A stretch of DNA of 64,000 nucleotides from Poriferisodalis sp965204125 (GCF_965204125.1 NZ_OZ241968.1:1116001-1180000); one strand, 5' to 3'; counted from the stretch's first letter, positions 40,543 through 49,468 are shown. Notes: generated by a model from the letters alone, not told the origin. Made by a program: numbers and translations.

Positions 40543-41925
40543 GTGACTATCCCGAGCCCGACGATCTCGAATCCAGCCAACCCAGCACGCGAACGACCCC
40601 AGGACTACGTGCTGCGCCGCGTCACCGAGCGGCGTGTGCGGCTGATCCGCCTGTGGTTCACCGACGTGGCGGGGCAGCTCAAGTCGTTCGCCATCTCGCC
40701 GGCAGAGCTGGAGGCCGCGTTCGAGCAGGGCATGGTGTTCGACGGGTCGTCCATCGAGGGCTTCAGCCGCGTCGCCGAGGCCGACATGGTGGCCGTGCCC
40801 GACCCCGAGACGTTCGAGCTCATGCCGGCTCGGAACGGCAACGGCGAGGACATCTCGGCCCGCATGTTCTGCGACATCACCGGCGCCGACGGCACCCCCT
40901 TCGACGGCGACCCCAGAGGTGTGCTGCGCCGCGTCATGGACCGGGCGCGCGCCGCCGGCTACACGTTCTACGTCGCGCCCGAGATGGAGTACTTCCTGTT
41001 CGAGCCCGACCGGGTGGACGGGCGGCCGGTGCCGCTCGACGCCGGCAGCTACTTCGACCTGACCACCGCCGACATCGCGTCAGACATCCGGCATCGCACG
41101 CTGAGCGCGCTGGAGACCATGGGCATCCCGGTGGAGTACTCGTTCCACGAGGACGCGCCGTCGCAGCATGAGATCGACCTGCGTTACGCCGATGCGCTCA
41201 CCATGGCCGACAGCGTGATGACCTTCCGGCTGCTGGTGCGCGAGATCGCCTTCGAGCACGGCGTGCACGCCACCTTCATGCCCAAGCCGCTCGCCGGGGT
41301 GCAGGGCTCGGGCATGCACACCCACATGTCGCTGTTCGCCGACGGGCGCAACGCGTTCAGCGACCCCGACTCGGCCGGCGGGCTGTCCGACGTGGCGCGA
41401 GGCTTCGTGGCCGGACTGCTCAGCCACGCCCGCGAGATCACTGCCGTCACCAACCAGCTCGTCAACAGCTACAAGCGGCTGATCGCCGGGTACGAGGCAC
41501 CGGTGGCGATCTCGTGGGCCCGCAGCAACCGTGCGGCGCTCATCCGAGTGCCGCCGACGCGCAACGAGGGCGAGGAGGCCACGCGGGTGGAGTACCGGGC
41601 GCCCGACCCGGCCTGCAACCCGTACCTGGCGTTCGCCGTGATCCTGGCCGCGGGGCTGAAGGGCATCGAGGAGGGCTACGAGCTGCCGCCCGAGACTCCC
41701 CCGTCGATCACCGGCTACAGCGACCACGGCGGGCCGGCCTACGGGCATCATCTGCCGGCCTCGCTGGATGAGGCGCTCGACGAGATGGAGGGCAGCGCGC
41801 TGGTGGCGGAAACGCTCGGGCAGCACCTGTTCCGATGGTTCCTGCGCAACAAGCGGCGAGAATGGTCGTCGTACCAGACGCAAGTGACCCAATTCGAACT
41901 GGACAACTATTTCGCCGCTGTGTGA
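40543..41925 (+). CDS. glnA: Class I glutamine synthetase
   Basis: The 460-residue protein has VFDGSSIEGFSRVAEADMVA, YVAPEMEYFLFE, the metal-site GSGMHTHMSLF, KRLIAGYEAPVAISWA and EYRAPDPACNPYLAF. A tyrosine in EEGYELPPE lies where class I enzymes can be adenylylated, but the length is closer to the alpha form that is usually not modified. The GTG at 40543 has GGGGAAGG upstream. A GlnR-like regulator follows after 10 bases. Confidence 0.9.
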   Translation: MTIPSPTISNPANPARERPQDYVLRRVTERRVRLIRLWFTDVAGQLKSFAISPAELEAAFEQGMVFDGSSIEGFSRVAEADMVAVPDPETFELMPARNGNGEDISARMFCDITGADGTPFDGDPRGVLRRVMDRARAAGYTFYVAPEMEYFLFEPDRVDGRPVPLDAGSYFDLTTADIASDIRHRTLSALETMGIPVEYSFHEDAPSQHEIDLRYADALTMADSVMTFRLLVREIAFEHGVHATFMPKPLAGVQGSGMHTHMSLFADGRNAFSDPDSAGGLSDVARGFVAGLLSHAREITAVTNQLVNSYKRLIAGYEAPVAISWARSNRAALIRVPPTRNEGEEATRVEYRAPDPACNPYLAFAVILAAGLKGIEEGYELPPETPPSITGYSDHGGPAYGHHLPASLDEALDEMEGSALVAETLGQHLFRWFLRNKRREWSSYQTQVTQFELDNYFAAV

Positions 41926-41935
41926 AGTTGCACTC

Positions 41936-42655
41936 ATGTACGCCGTCCATCCCGCCGCTGTCAGCACCGAGCTGGCGCAGTTCCTGGACCTCGGCGGCTA
42001 CGCCTGGAAGCCGGTGGCCACCACGGCCGACGTGACAGCGGGCGCGCCGCCCGAGGGCTGGGCGGGAGCGATCATCCGGCTGGGCGGCGGCGACCCGAAC
42101 AGCGGGGGCGCGGACAGCGGGAGCACCGGCGGCTCAAGCGGCACCGATGTGGCCTGGGCGGTGGCGCGGGCGCTGCGGGAGCACGCCGCGGCCACGCTGC
42201 CGGTGCTGGTGCTGGTGCGCGGCAACGCACTCGACGAGCTGACCATGCGCGACGAGCTGTTCGACGATTTCTGCCTCGACCCGTTCCACCCGCGCGAGCT
42301 CGAAGCGCGCTTGGCGCACCTGGCCGCCGCGTCGAACGGCGGGTCGACCGAGATCATCGAGTACGGACCGCTGCGCATCAACCTCGACACCTACGAGGCG
42401 GTGGTGGACGAGCGCCCGCTCGACCTCACCTACATGGAGTACGAGCTGCTGCGCTTCCTGGCATCGCAGCCGGGGCGGGTGTTCACCCGTGAGGCGCTGC
42501 TGAACCAGGTGTGGGGGTACGAGTACTACGGGGGAGCGCGGACTGTGGACGTTCATGTGCGGCGTTTGCGGGCGAAGCTGGGCGAGGAGAACGCGGATCT
42601 GATCCAGACCGTTCGGTCAGTGGGGTACCGGCTCGGGACCTACCGCTGGCGCTAG
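41936..42655 (+). CDS. GlnR-like OmpR-family regulator, degenerate receiver
   Basis: The 239-residue protein ends in an OmpR winged helix: LDLTYMEYELLRFLASQPGR, VWGYEYYGGARTVDVHVRRL and TVRSVGYRLG, closely like GlnR. The N-terminal receiver lacks the phospho-Asp: the expected strand reads GAIIRLGGG and is followed by a Gly/Ser-rich insert. Actinobacterial GlnR proteins likewise work without a kinase. Position 10 bases behind glnA strongly suggests it controls nitrogen genes. Confidence 0.82.
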   Translation: MYAVHPAAVSTELAQFLDLGGYAWKPVATTADVTAGAPPEGWAGAIIRLGGGDPNSGGADSGSTGGSSGTDVAWAVARALREHAAATLPVLVLVRGNALDELTMRDELFDDFCLDPFHPRELEARLAHLAAASNGGSTEIIEYGPLRINLDTYEAVVDERPLDLTYMEYELLRFLASQPGRVFTREALLNQVWGYEYYGGARTVDVHVRRLRAKLGEENADLIQTVRSVGYRLGTYRWR

Positions 42656-42658
42656 CAG

Positions 42659-42814
42659 CTAGACGTTGGTCTGGATGAGGGAGCTGCCTTCGTGGCGCTG
42701 TTCGGCGTCGTCGGTGAGGAGCTTGCCTAGGGCTGCTGCTACTGCCGCCAGTGAGATCGTGATGATGAACGGGCTCAGCAGGAGCACTATCACGATGACT
42801 ATGGCGCCGGCCAT
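42659..42814 (-). CDS. Small membrane protein (51 aa)
   Basis: ATG 42814 opens a 51-codon frame with one or two hydrophobic stretches (MAGAIVIVIVLLLSPFIITI and SLAAVAAALG) and a charged tail ending SLIQTNV. It is tail-to-tail with the GlnR-like gene with 3 bases between stops. The same-strand RidA gene ends 36 bases before its start. No family recognised. Confidence 0.5.
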   Translation of the reverse strand: MAGAIVIVIVLLLSPFIITISLAAVAAALGKLLTDDAEQRHEGSSLIQTNV

Positions 42815-42850
42815 GGTTCGCAGCGTACTGATGCGCGATGTGCGGCGTGA

Positions 42851-43198
42851 CTATTCGGGGAGGTGGGCGATGGCTTCTATCTCTACTTCGGCGCCGAGGG
42901 GGAGGGCGGCTACGCCGACGGCGCTTCTTGCCGGGCGGTGATCGCCGAAGGCTTCCGCGTAGATCGAATTGATGAGCGAGAAGTTGCCGATGTCGGTCAT
43001 GAACACGAGGCACTTGACCACGTCGTTGAGGGTGCCGCCGGCTTCTTCCAGCGCCTCGACGACGTTGGCGAGCACGGCTCGGGCCTGAGACTCCACGCCT
43101 TCCACGAGTGCGCCGTCGGCGAGGCCGATCTGGCCTGAGACGAACACGAAGTCGCCGGCTCGGTACCACTTCGAATAGTGAGCGACGGGTGCGGCCAT
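42851..43198 (-). CDS. RidA/YjgF family protein
   Basis: The 115-residue protein has the RidA signature: FVFVSGQIGLADG, VVKCLVFMTDIGNFSLINSI and RPARSAVGVAALPLGAEVEI with the conserved Arg that binds enamine/imine substrates. RidA proteins hydrolyse reactive 2-aminoacrylate-type intermediates as trimers. It follows the PPOX gene after 33 bases. Confidence 0.92.
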   Translation of the reverse strand: MAAPVAHYSKWYRAGDFVFVSGQIGLADGALVEGVESQARAVLANVVEALEEAGGTLNDVVKCLVFMTDIGNFSLINSIYAEAFGDHRPARSAVGVAALPLGAEVEIEAIAHLPE

Positions 43199-43231
43199 GG
43201 GCGTTGCCCCTGTTCTGTCAGCCTGTGTTGT

Positions 43232-43687
43232 TCAGGAAATGGTGCCGGTGTTGGAGGTGATGTGGTCGAGGGTGACGAAGATGGCCAGGCGGCGCTCCTT
43301 GGCCATCACCCGGTCGTACTCGTCCCAGTCCTCGTGGGTGCCGCCGGCCGAGCGGAACACGTCGCGCAGCAGCTCCGCGATGTCGGTGACGCCCTCGGCC
43401 GGGTCGTCGAGGCCGATGAGCTGCGCCGTGCCGTGCACTGCCACCCAGTCCCACCGGTGGCGGAAGGCGACTGCGGCGCGGGGGTCGCTGCGCAGCAGGC
43501 GGGCCTTGCGGGCGTTGGCGCGCACTACGCAGGCCACGCTGGTCTCGCCGGTTACGGGGTTGTCCATTACGCCGGCGTTGATGATGGATACGTGGGGGCT
43601 TCCGCTGCTGTCTAGGCAGACGAAGCTGCACAGGCCGTTTTCTGCGGCTACTAGGCGGCGGAGTTTGTCTTCTGCTGGTTCAGCCAT
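43232..43687 (-). CDS. PPOX-class flavin/F420-dependent oxidoreductase
   Basis: The 151-residue protein is a split-barrel enzyme: NGLCSFVCLDSSGSPHVSI, VACVVRANARKARLLRSDPR and AAVAFRHRWDWVAVHGTAQL, typical of actinobacterial PPOX proteins that use F420 or FMN. Substrate unknown. A TAGCGT element lies 9 bases before the ATG. Confidence 0.8.
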   Translation of the reverse strand: MAEPAEDKLRRLVAAENGLCSFVCLDSSGSPHVSIINAGVMDNPVTGETSVACVVRANARKARLLRSDPRAAVAFRHRWDWVAVHGTAQLIGLDDPAEGVTDIAELLRDVFRSAGGTHEDWDEYDRVMAKERRLAIFVTLDHITSNTGTIS

Positions 43688-43743
43688 CGGTGGGTGACGC
43701 TAGCGCAGTGCGCGGTGTGGGCCCCGGGGCGCGGTGTGGGCCC

Positions 43744-43861
43744 GGGGGGCGCTGGGGCAGGCTCACCCGTGCTTCAAACAGATGAAGCGCTTCGTGCACT
43801 TGTTGGGTGTGCTTGGGGCGCTTCATAACTGCGCGCGGGCGAACCTGCCCCAGCGCCCCCC
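43744..43861. repeat. 18-bp perfect inverted repeat with nested stem
   Basis: GGGGGGCGCTGGGGCAGG at 43744-43761 is exactly complementary to 43844-43861. Within the 82-base loop ATGAAGCGC pairs with GCGCTTCAT. It fills the space between the end of the Fe-S/molybdenum fusion gene and the PPOX start. It could terminate the former, encode a structured RNA, or be a small palindromic insertion. Confidence 0.8.
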
Positions 43862-43887
43862 TCGTTCGCTCTGCTGCTTACGCGCCG

Positions 43888-45582
43888 CTAGCCGGTGGGG
43901 AGTCTTGGCGGAGCGCCTTGGCTCAACCAGGTGGCGGCCGCGACGGCTGCGAACACGGTTTCACCCACGCGAACTGGCGGATGTTGCGAGGATTTGATCG
44001 TGACGTCTATTGGGGGCGTGTCAGCTGAGCGGGCTATGCCGAAGCTGCGGATTGTCAGGTCTTGAATTTCGCCGTTCGCCTCGACCGACAGTGACTCGGA
44101 CGTCACCCAGCTCCAGGCCATGTGGGTGGCTCCTATGGCGTAGCTGCGCAGGGTGACTTCGTCTAGGGGGTCGCCTGCGTCGATGTGTACTTCGATGCCC
44201 GCGGGGGTGACTGTGGCTCGTGCGGTGGCGCCTTCGAGCGATGTGACCTCGACTGTGGCGGTGGTTGCTTCGAGCGGATCCCCGGTTTGCAGGCGGTTCA
44301 GGGCTGCGGCGAGCATTTGGGCTTCGGCCCAGACTGCGGCGCGCAGGTTCATTGACGTTGGTGGACCGGGAGTGTCGACTTCCACGACCTCGGCGTGCGG
44401 GAGCACCGAGCGGAGCACATCGGCTGCGCCTGGCGTGCGGGCTATTCGGACTATGCCGGTGCCGTTGGTGCTGAGGCCTGCTGCTAGGGGAGGGCGCTTG
44501 GGGCCGCGGCGGACGGTGTCTTCTCTTGACCAGAGGACACGGACTGGTTGGTCGAGGTCGGCGGCGAGCTGTCGTGCCTCGTCGCGGACTGGTGATGTGG
44601 TTTTGCCGCCGAAGGCTCCTCCGTTGGCTAGGGGGTCGGAGGGTTCGTTGCCGGGGGCGCACCAGGCGGCGTCGGTCTCTAGGTAGCCGGGTTCGGTCCA
44701 GCAGGTGGCGAGCTGGACGTCCCATTGGGTGCCGGGCGGGGACTCGGGGATCTCGATGGGCGGGGTGGGCTCGAGGGTGGTGCGGCGGCCTTGCACTTTG
44801 CCGGCCTGGCGACGGGCCTCGGTGAGGCTTTCGGCGGTGTGCCAGTTGCCGGTCGGGCTGGCGATGGCGGTGAGCGTGCCGGGGGGTGCGCCGTCGGCAC
44901 CGAAATCGAACCTGCCGAGGACGCTGGCCGGAACCGATCGCTGGGGGCCGCCGGTTTCGATCGACGCGCGGCGGGCAGCTGCGTCGGGATCGCGGTCGGT
45001 CGTATCCGCGGGCGGTGGCGCAGGGGCGGTGGCCGCGGGATCGCGCACGGAAACCTGGGACGGCGTGGCGGCGTGGGTGGCGGCTTCGCGGATGGTTTGC
45101 CAGCCGGTGCAGCGGCAGAGGTGTGCCGCCAGGGCCTTGTCGACCGTGGCGCGATCAGCGAGGTCGGCGCCTCGGCGTTCGTGGCCTACGAACCGGCAGA
45201 CGATGCCTGGGGTGCAGAAGCCGCATTGGGATGCGCCGCAGGCGAGGAACGCGTCGGACCATCGCTGCTGCTCTGTGGGGCTCAGGCCGGCGGCGGTGGT
45301 GACGTGGCGCCCGGCCACCCGGCGTGCCGGGGTGACGCATGCCACGCGGGGCGCGTCGTCGACCAGCACGGTGCAGCAGCCGCACTGGCCCTGCGGGCTG
45401 CAGCCGTCGAGCACCGTCTCGATGCCGAGGCGGTCGCGCAGCACGCCGAGCAGGGTGTCTCCGTCGTCGGGAACCTCGACGGCGCGGCCGTCGACGGTGA
45501 ACTGGAGTGTGACGCCGGTCTGCGCCGATCCCCCGGCCGATTCAGGCTGGGGCAGTACTGGCTTGGACTCCGGGTGGCTCAG
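43888..45582 (-). CDS. [2Fe-2S] / molybdenum-hydroxylase-like fusion, apparent CTG start
   Basis: The N-terminal 150 residues are a xanthine-dehydrogenase small-subunit module: a ferredoxin part (VTLQFTVDGRAVEVPDDGD, CSPQGQCGCCTV) and the helical part (CGASQCGFCTPGIV, LCRCTGW). A proline-rich linker follows, then a region like the molybdenum-binding large subunit (LANGGAFGGKTTSPVRDEAR, PVRVLWSREDTVRRGPKRPP) but only about 380 residues instead of about 700. The first canonical start (GTG 45444) would cut the ferredoxin strand, while a CTG at 45582 overlaps the upstream stop as CTGA. Cofactor binding by the shortened part is doubtful. Confidence 0.7.
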   Translation of the reverse strand: MSHPESKPVLPQPESAGGSAQTGVTLQFTVDGRAVEVPDDGDTLLGVLRDRLGIETVLDGCSPQGQCGCCTVLVDDAPRVACVTPARRVAGRHVTTAAGLSPTEQQRWSDAFLACGASQCGFCTPGIVCRFVGHERRGADLADRATVDKALAAHLCRCTGWQTIREAATHAATPSQVSVRDPAATAPAPPPADTTDRDPDAAARRASIETGGPQRSVPASVLGRFDFGADGAPPGTLTAIASPTGNWHTAESLTEARRQAGKVQGRRTTLEPTPPIEIPESPPGTQWDVQLATCWTEPGYLETDAAWCAPGNEPSDPLANGGAFGGKTTSPVRDEARQLAADLDQPVRVLWSREDTVRRGPKRPPLAAGLSTNGTGIVRIARTPGAADVLRSVLPHAEVVEVDTPGPPTSMNLRAAVWAEAQMLAAALNRLQTGDPLEATTATVEVTSLEGATARATVTPAGIEVHIDAGDPLDEVTLRSYAIGATHMAWSWVTSESLSVEANGEIQDLTIRSFGIARSADTPPIDVTIKSSQHPPVRVGETVFAAVAAATWLSQGAPPRLPTG

Positions 45583-45914
45583 CTGAACGAGTTGCCGCAG
45601 CCGCAGGTGCGCTGCGCGTTGGGATTGTCGATTGCGAAGCCCGATCCCATCAAGCCGTCGCTGAAGTCGAGCGTGGCGCCTTCGAGCAGCTGCGCGCTCA
45701 TCGGATCGGACACCACCTTGACGTCGCCGTACGCCTGCGACATGTCGTCGTTGGCCACTTCGGAGTCGAAGAACATCTCGTAGCTGAAGCCCGAGCAGCC
45801 GCCCGGCCGCACGGCGACACGCAGCGCCAACTCAGTCTCGCCTCCCGCCTCGGACAACTCCTGGGCGATGAGCTCGTGGACCTTCTCAGCGGCGGTATCG
45901 GTCAGGGTGATCAC
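45579..45914 (-). CDS. A-type Fe-S cluster carrier (IscA/ErpA/HesB family)
   Basis: The 111-residue protein has VAVRPGGCSGFSYEMFF and, near the end, TCGCGNSFS, giving the three conserved cysteines that hold a cluster for transfer. Its stop overlaps the start of the [2Fe-2S] fusion gene, which would be a natural client. It diverges from mrp, another Fe-S factor. Confidence 0.93.
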   Translation of the reverse strand: MITLTDTAAEKVHELIAQELSEAGGETELALRVAVRPGGCSGFSYEMFFDSEVANDDMSQAYGDVKVVSDPMSAQLLEGATLDFSDGLMGSGFAIDNPNAQRTCGCGNSFS

Positions 45915-46016
45915 AACAGCGACTCCCGAATCAGCCCCACATGGGCAAACGTTCTGCGACCGATGCTAGTGCCATCGGGCTCAGATTCACCGGCGAGCGC
46001 CATTACCCTGCGCCCC

Positions 46017-47207
46017 GTGAGCGCGTCCACCGAGCTCGGAGTGAATGACGAGGCGATGATCGCCATCCTGCGGGGCGTCATGGATCCGGAGCTGGGCGAC
46101 AACATCGTCGATCTGGGCATGGTGCGCAACGCCTACCGCGAGGGCACCACCGGTCACGTGACCGTGGCCTTGACCACCGCCGGCTGCCCGCTGCGCGCCA
46201 CCATCAAGCGAGACTGCGAGACGCGCGTGGCCGGGCTGGCCGGCATCGAGAACGTGCGCCTGCACTGGGATGAGCTGAACGCTGCCGAGAAAGCCCGGGT
46301 GATGGAACGCGCCCGGCGCACTGCGCGCGACAACGCTGCGCCGACGCAGGTGCACGCCAGCACACGGGTGCTGGCCGTGGCGTCGGGCAAGGGCGGCGTG
46401 GGCAAGTCGTCGGTGACGGTGAACCTGGCGGCGGCGCTGGCCGCACGCGGCTTCGTCGTGGGCGTGCTGGACGCCGACATCTGGGGGTTCAGCATCCCCC
46501 GGATGCTCGGCATGGAGGGGCGCCTCGGCGCTCGCCCCCCGGCCGACGGCGAGGAGCGGGGCAAGATCGTGCCCGACGAGCGCCCGGCCGGCGAGGGCCT
46601 GCTGAAGGTCGTGTCCACCGGGCTGCTGGTGGAGACCGAGGAAACTGCCCTGATGTGGCGGGGCCTCATGCTCGCCAAGGCCGTAGAGCAGTTCCTGCAC
46701 GACGTGGACTGGGGCGAGCTCGACTACCTGCTCATCGACATGCCGCCCGGCACCGGCGACGTGCAGATGGCGCTCGCCCGCCTGCTGCCCCAGGCCGAGA
46801 TGCTGGTGGTGACCACCCCGGCGCTGAGCGCGCAGAAGGTGGCGGTGCGCGTGGCCGACATGGCCCGCCGCAGTCACATGCCGATCGTGGGCGTGGTGGA
46901 GAACATGGGTGCGTTCACCGCACCCGACGGGCAGCGGTGGTCGTTCTTCGGCGAAGGCGGCGGGGAGCGCCTGGCCGCCGATCTGGGCGTGCCGCTGCTG
47001 GGCTCGATCCCGCTGGAGCCTGCGGTGTCTGCCGGCGGCGACTCCGGCGAGCCGGTGACTGGCAACGGGTCTGGCGGGCCGGCGGCAGGCGTGTTCGAGG
47101 CGATCACTGAGCTGCTGGTGACCGAGATCTGCCCGCCGGTGGACATGGGCACCTGCACCGCTCGCATGGACGGACCCATCCCCGTCACGCTGGGCGCTCG
47201 CCGGTAG
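46017..47207 (+). CDS. mrp: Mrp/NBP35-type Fe-S cluster assembly ATPase
   Basis: The 396-residue protein joins an N-terminal MIP18 (DUF59) domain (LRGVMDPELGDNIVDLGMVR, TAGCPLR) to a P-loop ATPase with the deviant Walker A SGKGGVGKSSVTVN, DADIWGFSIPRMLG and LLIDMPPGTGDVQM. The usual CxxC near VVENMGAF is absent, as in other actinobacterial members. A TACCCT element 7 bases before the GTG start indicates a leaderless mRNA. Confidence 0.92.
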   Translation: MSASTELGVNDEAMIAILRGVMDPELGDNIVDLGMVRNAYREGTTGHVTVALTTAGCPLRATIKRDCETRVAGLAGIENVRLHWDELNAAEKARVMERARRTARDNAAPTQVHASTRVLAVASGKGGVGKSSVTVNLAAALAARGFVVGVLDADIWGFSIPRMLGMEGRLGARPPADGEERGKIVPDERPAGEGLLKVVSTGLLVETEETALMWRGLMLAKAVEQFLHDVDWGELDYLLIDMPPGTGDVQMALARLLPQAEMLVVTTPALSAQKVAVRVADMARRSHMPIVGVVENMGAFTAPDGQRWSFFGEGGGERLAADLGVPLLGSIPLEPAVSAGGDSGEPVTGNGSGGPAAGVFEAITELLVTEICPPVDMGTCTARMDGPIPVTLGARR

Positions 47208-47215
47208 CTCGCCCG

Positions 47216-48079
47216 CTACTGCATGGAGCCTGCCGGCGGCGGGTTCGCCATCGCCTCGTCGTAGCCCTCGTCGCCTGGCAGCAGTGTCAACACCTCGCCA
47301 TCGGGGGTGACGGCTATCGCCGGAAGCAGGGCCGGGATGTCGTCGAGGCCGTCGGCCCAGGCCATGAGATCCGCGACGGTGTCGACGTCGAGCAGCGGCT
47401 CGAGGTTCTTGTAGGTGGGGAAGATCATCATGAACGTGCCCTCAGCGTGCTGGGCGAAGGCATCGGCGGGGCGGATCCAAGTGCTCTCGACCGTCTCGCT
47501 GCCGTCGTGCAGCGGTTCCTGGCCGTCGGGCGCGTGGGCGATGAAGAAGCGGGTGTCGAAGCGGCGGGTCGGGCCGACCGGGGTGATCCAGTGGCTGACG
47601 TAGCGGAGGTCGTCGAGCTCGAGCGCGAGACCCTCGTCGAGGCACATCTGCGCGAGGCGGAGCTCGCCGCTGTGCACCTCGCGGCGCAGCGCACCGAACC
47701 TCGCAGCCGTCCCGGGATCGTCGAACGAGACGTGATCGCTGCCGTTGCGGGCCAGCAGCACGCCCGCTTCCTCGAAGCACTCGCGGACCGCGGCCACCCA
47801 GTAGGCGAGGCCGCCGTGGTCGACATCGATCCGGGCTGATGCGGTCGCATCGTCGAGGCCGATGCAGACCGACTCCAAGCCTGGGTCCTCCCGGTCTTCG
47901 GCATCCACGGCGCCGCCGGGGAACACGAACTGGCCGGGCACGAACTCGCTGCGCGGGTTGCGCCGCAGCATGAACACCTCGAGCCCGCCGTCGCCGTCGC
48001 GCACCAGCATCACGGTTGCCGCCTGCCGGAGCGGTATCTCGACCGGCGCGGGCAAGTCGGGCGCAACAGGATCTGGCAC
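47216..48079 (-). CDS. NUDIX hydrolase
   Basis: The 287-residue protein (GTG 48079) has QFVFPGGAVDAEDRED, then AAVRECFEEAGVLLAR, which is the Nudix helix R-E-x-x-E-E-x-G separated from its glycine strand by an insertion of about 25 residues. Related proteins with this insertion include the NUDT19-like, CoA-directed group; substrate here is not established. It converges with mrp with 8 bases between stops. Confidence 0.85.
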   Translation of the reverse strand: MPDPVAPDLPAPVEIPLRQAATVMLVRDGDGGLEVFMLRRNPRSEFVPGQFVFPGGAVDAEDREDPGLESVCIGLDDATASARIDVDHGGLAYWVAAVRECFEEAGVLLARNGSDHVSFDDPGTAARFGALRREVHSGELRLAQMCLDEGLALELDDLRYVSHWITPVGPTRRFDTRFFIAHAPDGQEPLHDGSETVESTWIRPADAFAQHAEGTFMMIFPTYKNLEPLLDVDTVADLMAWADGLDDIPALLPAIAVTPDGEVLTLLPGDEGYDEAMANPPPAGSMQ

Positions 48080-48155
48080 AGCGGCTCCCCACCTCGGCAC
48101 GGCCCCGGGGACGCTACCGCGGGGCCGATGAGGGGGTGCCAGTAGTGTCCGGGCG

Positions 48156-49442
48156 ATGAGGCCGCCGTCGGTGAACGACCTGGCGCTGCGGATCGCGGAC
48201 GTGGGCTTGCCGCACCCGCTGCTGGTCATCGCCGCCCGGGCGGCCATCGCCGCCGGCGACGCCGACTCGGCGGCCGACGAAGCGCACCGGCTGCGCCGCA
48301 ACCTGCTGGGGCCTGCAGTGAATGCCACCGGCGTCTTGCTGCACACGAATCTGGGCCGAGCTCCGCTCGGGAATCAACACAGCCGAGCACTGCTTGATCT
48401 GGAATCTGACGACCAACCGGTGCGGTTCAGCAACCTGGAGTTCGACCTGGCGTCGGGCCGGCGCGGCTCGCGCACCACGCACGCATCGCTGCTGCTGGCC
48501 ACGCTGACCGGCGCCGAGGCGGCGCTCGTGGTCAACAACTGCGCCGCCGCGGTGACGCTCGTGCTGGCGGCTCTGGCCCGCGACCGCGGCGTGGCCGTGT
48601 CACGCGGCGAGCTGGTGGAGATCGGCGGCGGCTTCCGGGTGCCCGAGGTGATGGAGCAGTCGGGCGCACGGCTCGTGGAGGTAGGCACCACCAACCGCAC
48701 CCGGGCAGCCGACTACCGCGCCGCTGCCGAGCGCGACGACATCGCGCTGCTGCTGAAGGTGCACCCGTCCAACTACCGCATCACCGGCTTCACCGAGGAA
48801 ACCGGCGTGGCAGACCTGGCCGCCATCGGTCCGCCGGTGGTGTCCGACCTGGGCTCGGGCCTGCTCGACGAACGGTGCGATTGGCTGGGGCAGCGCCCCG
48901 ACTGGCTGGCCGGCGAGCCGGGTGCCCGCCAGACGCTCGCAGCGGGCGCGGCGCTGGTCACGTTCTCGGGCGACAAGCTCATGGGCGGGCCCCAGGCCGG
49001 GATCATCTGCGGCCGGGCCGACCTGATCGCCGCCTGCGCAGCGCACCCGCTGATGCGTGCCTTCCGGCCCGGATCGCTGGTGCTCGACGCATTGCAGTCG
49101 GTGGCACTGGCGTACCTGCGCCGCGATGCCGACGCGATCCCGTTCTGGCGCATGGCCAAGGTGCCAGTGGAGGAGCTGGCCGAGCGCGCCGAGGCGCTCG
49201 GCGTGGGGCGGCCGTCGCAAACGACGGCACTGGCCGGCGCTGGGTCGCTGCCCGGCCAGGAGATCCCCTCCGCGGGCATCGAGCTCGACGGCGACTACGC
49301 GGCTTCGCTGCGGGCGTTCGACCCACCGGTTGTCGCCCGGGTCAACGAGCAGACCACTGTGATCGACCTGCGCACGGTGGATCCCGCCGACGACGCCGTC
49401 GTGGCGGCCGCCGTCCGCCAAGCACTCGGCGAGCAGGCCTGA
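48156..49442 (+). CDS. selA: L-seryl-tRNA(Sec) selenium transferase
   Basis: The 428-residue PLP enzyme converts Ser-tRNA(Sec) to Sec-tRNA(Sec). It shows NATGVLLHTNLGRAPLG, the serine/glycine-rich ALVVNNCAAAVTLVLAAL, VSDLGSGLLDE and the PLP lysine in VTFSGDKLMGGPQAG near residue 273. A TAGTGT element lies 7 bases before the ATG (leaderless). selB follows after 26 bases. Confidence 0.95.
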   Translation: MRPPSVNDLALRIADVGLPHPLLVIAARAAIAAGDADSAADEAHRLRRNLLGPAVNATGVLLHTNLGRAPLGNQHSRALLDLESDDQPVRFSNLEFDLASGRRGSRTTHASLLLATLTGAEAALVVNNCAAAVTLVLAALARDRGVAVSRGELVEIGGGFRVPEVMEQSGARLVEVGTTNRTRAADYRAAAERDDIALLLKVHPSNYRITGFTEETGVADLAAIGPPVVSDLGSGLLDERCDWLGQRPDWLAGEPGARQTLAAGAALVTFSGDKLMGGPQAGIICGRADLIAACAAHPLMRAFRPGSLVLDALQSVALAYLRRDADAIPFWRMAKVPVEELAERAEALGVGRPSQTTALAGAGSLPGQEIPSAGIELDGDYAASLRAFDPPVVARVNEQTTVIDLRTVDPADDAVVAAAVRQALGEQA

Positions 49443-49468
49443 ACCACGGCATCGGGCAAGCTGGCAGC

